7,490 nt of DNA from Proteiniphilum sp. UBA5267 (GTDB taxonomy: Bacteria; Bacteroidota; Bacteroidia; Bacteroidales; Dysgonomonadaceae). This document shows, one piece after another, positions 1 to 5,767 of the stretch (position 1 is the stretch's first letter; each line of letters begins with the position of its first letter). Below the pieces are notes generated by a model that saw nothing but the letters and a program-made list of their open reading frames with translations, was not told the DNA's origin and did no database searches. The stretch lies in NCBI GenBank assembly GCA_002411515.1, contig DHTF01000085.1, forward strand, positions 32,063-39,552, written 5' to 3'. The position numbers were made by a program, and so were the translations under genes.

Positions 1-318
1 GGATATTGGCTTTACGCCATGGTCGGTCCCGAGGGGGAGCGACATTGGGGAAGATTGGATTATATCGAGATCAAAAATGAAGAATCGTTCCGCGCAAAAG
101 ATGGATTTTGCGATGAGAACGGAACACCGAGTTCTGAGCTCCCACAGAATTTATGGGAAATAGTGTTTCGTGAAACGGACGGCAAAGTGTTGGTGGATAT
201 GACACTTATTTTCGACAGCCCTGAAGACCTCGAAACCAACATCCAGATGGGCTTCAAGGAAGGCTTTACCGCAGGATTGAATCAATTGGATGAACTGTTG
301 CTGACGCTGGAGAAATAA
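1..318 (+). CDS. SRPBCC/AHSA1-type domain protein, 3' part
   Basis: The frame is open from the first base of the window, so the gene begins upstream and only the last 105 residues are here. The visible part reads like the C-terminal half of an SRPBCC (START/Bet v1-like) protein of the AHSA1 group: a GYWLYAMVGPEG strand, a beta strand around WGRLDYIEI, a WEIVF strand, then a VDMTLIF strand followed by a long C-terminal helix (GFKEGFTAGLNQLDELL) that normally closes the hydrophobic pocket. Such proteins bind small hydrophobic ligands or act as stress-related accessory proteins, and most bacterial members have no assigned function. The ATG at base 19 lies inside the conserved domain and is unlikely to be the true start. 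The stop is five bases from the stop of the convergent DUF2024-Rid gene. The family call is fairly sure; the role is unknown. Confidence 0.8.
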   Translation, partial: GYWLYAMVGPEGERHWGRLDYIEIKNEESFRAKDGFCDENGTPSSELPQNLWEIVFRETDGKVLVDMTLIFDSPEDLETNIQMGFKEGFTAGLNQLDELLLTLEK

Positions 319-323
319 CCGCA

Positions 324-1010
324 CTATCCTTCAGGTAAAAAGGCGATGGCATCAATCTCCACCAGAAAATCGGGATGGGTCAATGCGGAGACAAAAAAGC
401 CTGTAATTGCTGGAGGGTTTTTCAATTCTCCCAGATATTTTTGTGAAGCCTGAAAGCCCTTTTGGACGTCTTCCCCCTGCACAATGTGGATGGTCAGTTT
501 TACCAGATTGGCAAATGTTGCCCCACATGCTGCGAGGGCCGTCCCGATATTTCGCATCACCTGCTCGGTTTGTTCTGATATATCACCTTTGCCCACAATC
601 TCACTTTGCGCATTCACGGCATTTTGTCCGCCAATATAGATGGTTTTCCCCTTTCCCTCCGTGGTGACAATCTGAGAAAAGGCAGGGCTTTTAAACAGCC
701 CCTCCGGGTTGATGTATTGCAAAGATGGGGGCGTTGCTTCCGGTTCAGTTTGACAATTCTCCATTTCCACAATGGTGTATCCTTTTTGCCTGATATCTTC
801 TTCCCATTCCGGTTTCAAAGGCTCGATGTGACAGAACTGAGATTCTTCGGAGGTGAGCGGCTGACCCTCCTGACCCTTTCTTTTCAGGTACTCCCTCCCA
901 TAGTTGAATATTTGTTCCGGATCATTGGTCTCCACCGGGACAATGATATCGAAATGCATGATGTTCTCTTCTTTTTTGGTTACATAGGTGTCCCAGACTG
1001 CTACTTTCAT
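324..1010 (-). CDS. DUF2024-Rid (YjgF/UK114) fusion protein
   Basis: This 228-residue protein has two parts. Residues 1 to about 86 match the DUF2024 family (start MKVAVWDTYVT, then MHFDIIVP, the FCHIE motif at 59-63 and an end at EMENC), a family that normally stands alone at this length with no known function. After a short Thr/Pro/Glu-rich linker (about 87-96), residues 97-226 form a complete Rid domain (INPEGLFKSPAFSQ, then a YIGGQN strand, and EIDAIAFLP at the end). Rid proteins form trimers with ligand sites between subunits. RidA itself hydrolyses reactive enamines and imines made by PLP enzymes, using an arginine just before the last strand. Here that stretch is FVSALTHPDFLVEID with no arginine, so this belongs with the Rid subfamilies that probably lack deaminase activity. 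The ATG at 1010 is required to include the conserved DUF2024 N-terminus. An in-frame ATG at 764 (Met83) could in principle give a Rid-only product. Domain calls are confident; the function of the fusion is unknown. Confidence 0.9.
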   Translation of the reverse strand: MKVAVWDTYVTKKEENIMHFDIIVPVETNDPEQIFNYGREYLKRKGQEGQPLTSEESQFCHIEPLKPEWEEDIRQKGYTIVEMENCQTEPEATPPSLQYINPEGLFKSPAFSQIVTTEGKGKTIYIGGQNAVNAQSEIVGKGDISEQTEQVMRNIGTALAACGATFANLVKLTIHIVQGEDVQKGFQASQKYLGELKNPPAITGFFVSALTHPDFLVEIDAIAFLPEG

Positions 1011-1128
1011 ATCTTCGGTTTCTATGGATGTTGTGCAATATTGCCATTACGATAACAAATCTCTGCTACCATATGTTTGTGAGAACCCGGAAATAATGAT
1101 TTGGGTGTCAGTACTCAATTGTCGTTTT

Positions 1129-2478
1129 TTATTGTAACGCGTTTACGATGGCGGCAATAAATCCGTTTTGGTCAAACTCTCCTTTTTTAGAGAAACCAGT
1201 ACGGACAATCACCAGTTCTTTCGATGGGATGATGTAGATGAACTGCCCGTCGTGGCCGTTGCAGCTATACATGTCGCGGGGTACGTCGGGATGGTCGGCC
1301 CCGGATTTGTTCAGCCAGAAAAAGGCACCGTATGTGCCGTTTGATCCGGTTGCGGCTGTGGTGGTATATTTCACCCAGTCTTCGGGCAGAATCTGTTCGC
1401 CCAGCCAGTTCCCGTTGTTCAGATAGAGCAAGCCGAAGCGGGCATAGTCGCGTAACGAAGCATAAAGGTAGGATGAACCCACGAATGTTCCCGATGCATC
1501 CACCTCAAAAATAGCGCTGCGCATTCCAATTTTGTTGAAAAGCTTTTCACGCGGGAAAGCGTAATACTCCGCATCGTTGCCAATAGCCCTGCGCAGCAGG
1601 TAAGAGACAATGTTGGTAGATCCCGATGAATACTCAAAAACCGATCCTGGGGAATATTCCAGTGGTTTCGAACTGGCAAACCGGGCCATATCGCCTTCCT
1701 TGTGCAGCATGTTGTTCACGTCGGAGCTGTTCCCATACGCTTCGTTCCATTCCAAACCGCTGTTCATCTGCATCAGATTGTGGATGGAGATGCTGCTCCT
1801 TTCGTCACGCTGCCATTCATCTACGCCGGCAGGTTCATAGATGTCCAGTTTCCCCTCTTTCACCAGAATGCCTGTCAGGGCATTGGTGAAACTTTTGGCC
1901 ATCGACCAGCTCAGAAAAAGATTCTTTGGAGCAAATCCCTCAGCATACTTTTCTACTACCGGCTGTCCTTGATAGACAACCATCGTCGCAAATGTACCCT
2001 TGTAGGGGATGGTGTCGGCAAAAGCCTGTTCCATGGCAAGGTTGAGCTTCTGGATGTCGATACCCGAAGGAATGGTGTCGGCAATCAAATCCCCCATGGG
2101 CCAGTCAATGGTGTCGGGTTGTTCCGGCAAAACCGGCACAACCGGATAGGGACGCGCCTGGATATCGCCCACCGGATAGTCGTTCACCAGGATGCTGCCG
2201 TAGCCATTCACGAAAGTTGTACGCGACGTGTGCCAGAGGAAGCGGCTTCTCACGCTTTTTCTTCCGGGGTTGACCCTGTTTTTTACGTATCGGATGAAGG
2301 AGAAGTTCAGGTCGGTAGCCTCCATCGATTCCTGTGTGCGATTGGCTACAAACAAAGCCGATGACATGTTTTTGGCGGCGTAGCCGGTGATGATTGGCAT
2401 CAGGGGATTCAGGTAAAGAAAACCTCCCAGGAGAACAAACAAGATAAAGACTATAAGAACGATGCGTACTTTTTTCAT
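1129..2478 (-). CDS. Membrane-anchored serine hydrolase, class C beta-lactamase fold
   Basis: This 449-residue protein has a hydrophobic N-terminal segment (about 5-24) after a Lys/Arg start and no lipobox cysteine, so it is probably a signal anchor or a cleaved signal peptide that puts the enzyme in the periplasm. The catalytic domain begins near 140. It shows the SxxK motif as S192-M-A-K195 (nucleophile and general base), the tyrosine motif at Y283 in FEYSSGSTN, and GHDGQ at 408-412 in the place of the usual KTG/HxG strand. This set is typical of beta-lactamase-related esterases, DD-peptidases and 6-aminohexanoate-dimer hydrolase (NylB)-like enzymes; HxG in place of KTG argues against a true antibiotic-resistance beta-lactamase. 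Its substrate cannot be told from sequence. The gene has its own candidate promoter just downstream of the cyclophilin terminator, so it is probably transcribed separately. The ATG chosen gives a proper signal segment. Confidence 0.88.
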   Translation of the reverse strand: MKKVRIVLIVFILFVLLGGFLYLNPLMPIITGYAAKNMSSALFVANRTQESMEATDLNFSFIRYVKNRVNPGRKSVRSRFLWHTSRTTFVNGYGSILVNDYPVGDIQARPYPVVPVLPEQPDTIDWPMGDLIADTIPSGIDIQKLNLAMEQAFADTIPYKGTFATMVVYQGQPVVEKYAEGFAPKNLFLSWSMAKSFTNALTGILVKEGKLDIYEPAGVDEWQRDERSSISIHNLMQMNSGLEWNEAYGNSSDVNNMLHKEGDMARFASSKPLEYSPGSVFEYSSGSTNIVSYLLRRAIGNDAEYYAFPREKLFNKIGMRSAIFEVDASGTFVGSSYLYASLRDYARFGLLYLNNGNWLGEQILPEDWVKYTTTAATGSNGTYGAFFWLNKSGADHPDVPRDMYSCNGHDGQFIYIIPSKELVIVRTGFSKKGEFDQNGFIAAIVNALQ

Positions 2479-2503
2479 GGGAGCGAATGTTTGAATTGGT
2501 CAA

Positions 2504-2511
2504 CAAAGATA
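2504..2511 (-). promoter_or_regulatory. Candidate Bacteroidetes -7 promoter element for the serine hydrolase
   Basis: Read on the minus strand these eight bases are TATCTTTG, an exact match to the Bacteroidetes -7 consensus TAnnTTTG. It lies about 25 bases before the hydrolase ATG, giving a short leader. No TTTG was seen at the -33 position, where the U-tract and stem of the cyclophilin terminator lie instead. The motif is short, so a chance match is possible. Confidence 0.45.
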
Positions 2512-2514
2512 GAT

Positions 2515-2548
2515 AAAAAAAGCAGCAGGATGATTTGTGCACCCTGCT
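2515..2548 (-). terminator. Intrinsic terminator after the cyclophilin gene
   Basis: On the minus strand, AGCAGG (2548-2543) pairs with CCTGCT (2529-2524) across a 13-base loop, followed by GC and a run of seven T (2521-2515). It starts about 24 bases after the cyclophilin stop codon and is well placed to end that transcript before the serine hydrolase promoter. The six-pair stem is short but G+C-rich. Confidence 0.7.
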
Positions 2549-2571
2549 TCCTTAACAGTATGGTTCAACTG

Positions 2572-3009
2572 TCAATCCTCGAAAATCACGATCTTCTCAA
2601 TTTCGTCACCCTGCTGAATCTTGTCAATCACTTCCAGGCCTTCCACCACTTTCCCGAAGCAAGTGTGGTGACGGTCGAGATGGGCCGTGTTGTCGCGACT
2701 GTGGCAAATGAAAAACTGCGAACCGCCGGTGTCGCGGCCTGCGTGTGCCATCGACAATACGCCGCGGTCGTGGTACTGGTTGTTGCCGTCGAGTTCACAT
2801 TTGATGGTGTAACCAGGTCCCCCGACACCGGTGCCTTCGGGACATCCGCCCTGGATTACAAAGTTTGGAATCACCCGGTGAAATGTCAACCCGTCGTAAA
2901 AACCCTTTTTGGCCAGCTTCACGAAATTGGCCACGGTGTTGGGAGCATCCTCCTCATAAAACTTTACTTTCATGACACCTTTTTCGGTGTGAATCTCTGC
3001 TCTGAACAT
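2572..3009 (-). CDS. Peptidyl-prolyl cis-trans isomerase, cyclophilin type
   Basis: This is a compact 145-residue cyclophilin that speeds cis-trans isomerisation of bonds before proline and so assists protein folding. No signal peptide is present, so it acts in the cytoplasm. The family motifs are in order: [13 protein letters not shown] with the catalytic arginine R45, F50 and Q53 (equivalent to R55, F60 and Q63 of human CypA); a GGPGYTI turn; GVLSMAH; GSQFFI at 97-101; and LDRHHTCFG at 111-119 with H115 in the place of CypA H126. The residue aligned with CypA W121, which governs cyclosporin binding, appears to be H110, so strong cyclosporin binding is not expected. The ATG gives a start directly on the first strand, as in other short bacterial cyclophilins. 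A terminator follows the gene, and an A+T-rich leader with a palindrome precedes it, suggesting its own transcript. Confidence 0.93.
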   Translation of the reverse strand: MFRAEIHTEKGVMKVKFYEEDAPNTVANFVKLAKKGFYDGLTFHRVIPNFVIQGGCPEGTGVGGPGYTIKCELDGNNQYHDRGVLSMAHAGRDTGGSQFFICHSRDNTAHLDRHHTCFGKVVEGLEVIDKIQQGDEIEKIVIFED

Positions 3010-3040
3010 AATTTTCTTTTTTGCGTTTAAAATGATTCTG

Positions 3041-3056
3041 TAAAAATAGCTATTTT
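3041..3056 (-). promoter_or_regulatory. Candidate -7 element and 14-bp palindrome before the cyclophilin gene
   Basis: On the minus strand, bases 3048-3041 read TATTTTTA, one mismatch from the Bacteroidetes -7 element TAnnTTTG and about 32 bases before the cyclophilin ATG. It overlaps a perfect 14-bp palindrome, AAAATAGCTATTTT (3043-3056), which could be an operator. A TTTG lies upstream on the minus strand but too close to fit the usual -33 spacing. In such A+T-rich sequence either element may be chance. Confidence 0.3.
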
Positions 3057-3079
3057 GGCTTTCAAATAAAAATTGATGT

Positions 3080-3436
3080 TCACTTGCTTCTTAATATCTT
3101 CTCCATGGCCTTTCCCTTGGCCAATTCGTCGATTAACTTGTCGAGATAACGCGCTTTTTGTACAATGTCGTCTTCAATCTCTTCCACCCGATATCCGCAA
3201 ATCACCCCGGTAATTTTGGATGCATTGGGATTGAACTGGGGTGCTTGTGTAAAGAATGTCTCAAAATTCATGTTGCCGGTCAGTATATTCTCCAACTCCT
3301 TTTGGCTGTATCCGGTCAGCCAGCAGATGATTTCGTCCACTTCTTGCTTGCTGCGGCCTTTCTTTTCCGCTTTCTCCACGTAGTACGGATAGACCCCGGG
3401 GAAGGATATTTTGTAGATTCTCTCCTGATTCTTCAT
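3080..3436 (-). CDS. DUF2200 family protein
   Basis: This small protein of 118 residues matches the DUF2200 family along its full length: an [22 protein letters not shown] block (about 6-27), then [14 protein letters not shown] (32-45), a [12 protein letters not shown] segment (61-72), [15 protein letters not shown] (75-89) and a charged C-terminal helix. It has no signal peptide or membrane segment and should be cytoplasmic. No biochemical function is known for the family; I infer none. A GTG lies four codons upstream at 3448, but the ATG at 3436 gives the usual family start and is preceded by the A-rich sequence common before Bacteroidetes genes. It sits 38 bases after the DUF4180 gene on the same strand, so the two are probably co-transcribed. 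Confidence 0.85.
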   Translation of the reverse strand: MKNQERIYKISFPGVYPYYVEKAEKKGRSKQEVDEIICWLTGYSQKELENILTGNMNFETFFTQAPQFNPNASKITGVICGYRVEEIEDDIVQKARYLDKLIDELAKGKAMEKILRSK

Positions 3437-3474
3437 TTTATTTCTCACTTAGACTTGTTGATACTAATAAACTT

Positions 3475-3837
3475 TCATTTGCCGGAAAAAACCCTAATCG
3501 CTTCATCTACGGAACGCATAAAAATTACCTGCTTGTGTTGGTTGCTTTCGCGTATAAAATCTTTGATGCTTTTACTCTCATATTGTGTGAAGTCGCCCAC
3601 AATGGCCAGGGGCATCCTATAATTCGAGAACTTTTGAAGTATTTCGCCTGCAATTCCGTTTTTCAGATCAAAAAAATCAGGCGTGATACTCTGCTCATGA
3701 ATGATCATTTTGTCAAATCCCTGGTAATAAATATTGCCCAATAAGCCCAGCCCATCTTCAAGGGTTTTTATAAGCAATGGGTCCGATGTGATCTCCGCGA
3801 TTCTTGCGTCGTTTATCTCGTGTGTTTTAATTTTCAT
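3475..3837 (-). CDS. DUF4180 family protein
   Basis: This 120-residue protein is a full-length DUF4180 member. The family signature is clear: IIHEQSITPDFFDLK (45-59), GIAGEILQKFSNYR (61-74), a LAIVGDF strand (77-83) and the SIKDFIRESN helix (90-99), ending with VDEAIRVF. The alternation of short hydrophobic strands and amphipathic helices suggests a small alpha/beta cytoplasmic protein. No function is established for the family. A GTG start seven codons further upstream is possible, but the ATG at 3837 follows an AAAGAAG stretch that can serve as a ribosome binding site and matches the usual family start (MKIKTHEIN). It is the first gene of a likely two-gene unit with DUF2200. Confidence 0.85.
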   Translation of the reverse strand: MKIKTHEINDARIAEITSDPLLIKTLEDGLGLLGNIYYQGFDKMIIHEQSITPDFFDLKNGIAGEILQKFSNYRMPLAIVGDFTQYESKSIKDFIRESNQHKQVIFMRSVDEAIRVFSGK

Positions 3838-3990
3838 TACAGCTTCTTTTAAACGCACATCTTTTCAAATTGATAACAATTGGTGCAGATACATGGTTCG
3901 GTGGTGTGTAACAAAAACTTTATAAACCTTTGTGCCCTTTGGGGTGTTTATATTGCGTTTTAAAAATCACACGGGCAAATCATTTCAAAC
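3838..3990. promoter_or_regulatory. Divergent intergenic region between DUF4180 and DUF6157
   Basis: These 153 bases must hold the start signals of both divergent genes. On the plus strand TATATTGC (3949-3956) partly fits the Bacteroidetes -7 element about 35 bases before the DUF6157 ATG, with TTTG at 3929-3932 upstream but at tight spacing. On the minus strand TATCTGCA lies about 20 bases after a TTTG and is a weak candidate for DUF4180. A small inverted repeat, AATTG-ATAA-CAATT (3868-3881), lies on the DUF4180 side and could bind a regulator. No single promoter assignment is firm. Confidence 0.4.
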
Positions 3991-4404
3991 ATGATGAAAG
4001 TACATTCCACCAACTACTTCGATACTTTTATTGAAGTAGCTCCCGACACGAAAGTGAGCTGTGGTACACCGCCACCGTCGAAAGAAAAAAAGACGGTTGC
4101 CCAGTTACAGTACGAGCTCATCGGCAACAATCCCTATCAATTCAGTTCAGACGACATCCTTTTTCAGGTGTATGCCGACAAGCACGATCTGAAAGAATCG
4201 GAATACAAACAAGCAAGGGAACAATTATTTTCGAAAGGACAGCCCTGCATGCGAACTTCTCCTTTGGCCAAAACCTATGGTTATGGCATTCACAGCGACA
4301 GTGATGGAAAAATTGCATTGTATGGAATGGAGACCCGGGAATATGCCAATTTTATGAAAGACCCCGGAGTGGTCAAAGTAAAAGCCATGAAGTCGGTGAA
4401 ATAA
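3991..4404 (+). CDS. DUF6157 family protein
   Basis: This 137-residue protein matches the DUF6157 family: an N-terminal STNYFDTFIEVA block (6-17), a proline-rich GTPPPSKEKK turn (25-34), VAQLQYELIGNNPYQFSSDDILF (36-58) and the highly conserved SKGQPCMRTSPLAKTYGYGI (81-100), then a strand with KIALYGME (107-114) and a basic C-terminus. It has no signal peptide or membrane segment. The family has no assigned function; conserved Cys86 and the Ser/Thr/Arg around it are candidates for a functional site, but that is inference only. Two ATG codons are adjacent at 3991 and 3994, and either could be used. It stands alone on the plus strand, divergent from DUF4180, with 94 bases between its stop and the tandem repeat array. 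Confidence 0.83.
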   Translation: MMKVHSTNYFDTFIEVAPDTKVSCGTPPPSKEKKTVAQLQYELIGNNPYQFSSDDILFQVYADKHDLKESEYKQAREQLFSKGQPCMRTSPLAKTYGYGIHSDSDGKIALYGMETREYANFMKDPGVVKVKAMKSVK

Positions 4405-4498
4405 AGAGATAAACGGTGCTTCGGCTTTTCATGCTATCCTTTTGGCATGCATCAACGAGTAAGCAAGGCTTATTCTGGTTCGGTATCTCCTCATATTT

Positions 4499-4619
4499 TA
4501 AGGGAGGGATAACGGAGGAGTAAGGGAGGGATAACGGAGGAGTAAGGGAGGAATACCGAGGAAGTACCGAGGAAGTACCGAAGGAACACCGAAGGAGTAC
4601 CGAAGAGATACAAGCGAAG
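4499..4619. repeat. Purine-rich 11-bp tandem repeat array, about 11 units
   Basis: Eleven consecutive 11-base units each begin with TA (one with CA). Units 1 and 3 are TAAGGGAGGGA; units 2 and 4 are TAACGGAGGAG; unit 5 is TAAGGGAGGAA; units 6 and 7 are TACCGAGGAAG; then TACCGAAGGAA, CACCGAAGGAG, TACCGAAGAGA and TACAAGCGAAG. Units 1-2 and 3-4 form two exact 22-base copies, so the array has higher-order structure and grows more degenerate toward the rhodanese gene. The strand is almost all purine except the T and C near each unit start. It ends 47 bases before the rhodanese ATG. The rest of the 4405-4666 gap holds no clear gene, terminator or promoter. Confidence 0.9.
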
Positions 4620-4666
4620 TATACACGCAAGAGAAGTGAAATATTAAAGAATATAAACAGTAGGAT

Positions 4667-4963
4667 ATGGGATTTTTAAGTAAATTATTCAACGTAACAG
4701 ATAAAACATCGTTAAAAGAGAAAATTGACCAGGGCGCCCAGCTTTTGGATGTGCGCACGGAGGAAGAGTTTGAAGCAGGGCACGCCAGGGGTGCGATGCA
4801 CATTCCACTCTCCCTGCTCCCGAACAAGTATGAAACCATGCAGCCGAATTCGCCGGTGATAGTGGTTTGCGAAAGTGGGGCACGGAGCGCTCAGGCTGTC
4901 CGATTCCTTATCAGCAAAGGCTTTGAGGCATATAATGGAGGAAGTTGGAGATCGTTTTCATAA
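4667..4963 (+). CDS. Single-domain rhodanese-like sulfurtransferase
   Basis: This is a 98-residue single-domain rhodanese of the GlpE/PspE size class with no signal peptide, so it is cytoplasmic. Rhodaneses carry sulfane sulfur on an active-site cysteine as a persulfide and pass it to cyanide, thiols or protein partners. The features are the LLDVRTEEEFEAGHARGAMHIP signature (about 26-47), and the active-site loop C68-E-S-G-A-R73 followed by S74 and a helix, with the C-terminal NGGSW motif (90-94). The six-residue loop is the length expected for sulfur rather than arsenate or phosphate substrates. The nucleophile Cys68 is present, so the enzyme should be active. It is the first gene of a tight operon with a TSUP exporter (18-base gap) and a DoxX-family protein. 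AGTAGG before the ATG is a modest ribosome binding site. Confidence 0.92.
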   Translation: MGFLSKLFNVTDKTSLKEKIDQGAQLLDVRTEEEFEAGHARGAMHIPLSLLPNKYETMQPNSPVIVVCESGARSAQAVRFLISKGFEAYNGGSWRSFS

Positions 4964-4981
4964 ATTTCTTGAATTCATTGT

Positions 4982-5755
4982 ATGGAGATCATAATCATCA
5001 GTCTGGCGGCATTTTTTACTGCCGTGCTGACGTTTTTTTCCGGTTTTGGACTTGGAACCATCTTAACCCCTGTTTTTGTCCTATTTTTTCCGATTGACGT
5101 TGCCATTGCACTCACAGGCGTGGTGCATTTCTCCAATAACCTTTTCAAAATTGCACTGGTTGGCAGGAATACCGACAAAACAGTTCTATTGCGTTTTGGG
5201 GTTCCGGCAATTTTAGCTTCGTTTGCCGGAGCATGGCTGTTGCTGAAAATTACCGTACTGCCCACGCTTTTCCATTACGAATTGTGGGGCAGGACTTTTG
5301 AGGTCACCCCTGTAAAACTGATAATTGCCCTGTTGTTAATTCTGTTTTCGGTACTTGAAGTGTCGCCTTCATTCCAAAAAGTTCAATTCGGTAAAGACAA
5401 ATTGGTGTGGGGTGGAATATTGAGTGGCTTTTTTGGCGGCTTGTCGGGTATTCAGGGAGCCATACGCAGTGCATTCCTGATAAAAAGCGGATTGATGAAA
5501 GAGGCCTACATTGCCACTGGCGTTGTGATTGCCTGTCTGGTCGATTTTACAAGACTTTCTGTGTATGCCACCCGGTTCACATCGGCAAACCTGCACGAAA
5601 ATCTCACGCTTTTAATTTCGGCAACCCTGGCGGCCATTGCAGGAGCATATATGGGCAAAAGGGTGCTGAAAAAAGTAACCCTGCGGAGCATCCAACTTCT
5701 GGTGGCAGTCATGCTCATCTTTATTTCACTGGCTTTGGGTATGGGCTTGATTTAA
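4982..5755 (+). CDS. TSUP family transporter (TauE/SafE, sulfite/anion exporter)
   Basis: This 257-residue inner-membrane protein has about seven or eight hydrophobic segments (roughly 3-20, 24-45, 72-92, 110-126, 140-157, 175-192, 206-225 and 236-256). The two halves each carry the repeated glycine-rich TSUP motif: GFGLGTILTP (21-30) in the first and GFFGGLSGIQGAIRSAFLIKSG (149-170) in the second. TSUP proteins such as TauE and SafE move sulfite, sulfoacetate or related small anions across the membrane; the exact substrate cannot be read from sequence. The position directly after a rhodanese and before a DoxX-family gene (12-base gap) supports a sulfur-containing anion. The ATG at 4982 puts the first membrane segment at the very N-terminus, as is usual. 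Confidence 0.9.
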   Translation: MEIIIISLAAFFTAVLTFFSGFGLGTILTPVFVLFFPIDVAIALTGVVHFSNNLFKIALVGRNTDKTVLLRFGVPAILASFAGAWLLLKITVLPTLFHYELWGRTFEVTPVKLIIALLLILFSVLEVSPSFQKVQFGKDKLVWGGILSGFFGGLSGIQGAIRSAFLIKSGLMKEAYIATGVVIACLVDFTRLSVYATRFTSANLHENLTLLISATLAAIAGAYMGKRVLKKVTLRSIQLLVAVMLIFISLALGMGLI

Positions 5756-5767
5756 AAATGACGTAAC

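Noticed and set aside
606..1055. Open frame of 149 codons on the plus strand
   Set aside because: It is antisense to the DUF2024-Rid gene, has low-complexity hydrophobic and aromatic content, and shows no family resemblance.
1022..1072. Sixteen-codon open frame just upstream of the DUF2024-Rid gene on the minus strand, as a possible leader peptide
   Set aside because: There is no ribosome binding site, no run of regulatory codons and no attenuator hairpin; its length is within chance.
1702..2364. Long open frame of 220 codons on the plus strand
   Set aside because: It lies antisense to the serine hydrolase, whose catalytic motifs prove the minus-strand frame; the plus-strand product has no recognisable domain.
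1129..2478. Antibiotic-resistance beta-lactamase
   Set aside because: The fold and SxxK/Tyr motifs fit, but the third motif is GHDG rather than KTG and the overall pattern fits NylB/EstB-like hydrolases; no resistance claim is justified.
2491..3030. Open frame of 179 codons on the plus strand
   Set aside because: It is antisense to the cyclophilin gene and runs through its terminator; no domain is visible.
4427..4450. Weak inverted repeat (CATGC and GCATG) after the DUF6157 gene as a terminator
   Set aside because: The stem has only five pairs, a ten-base loop and no T-run after it.
4499..4619. CRISPR array
   Set aside because: The 11-base units are contiguous with no spacers and no cas genes are nearby.
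4498..4839. Minus-strand open frame running through the tandem repeat
   Set aside because: It is made of repeat translation (Pro/Leu/Ser/Tyr-rich) and the antisense of the rhodanese gene, so it is a repeat artefact.
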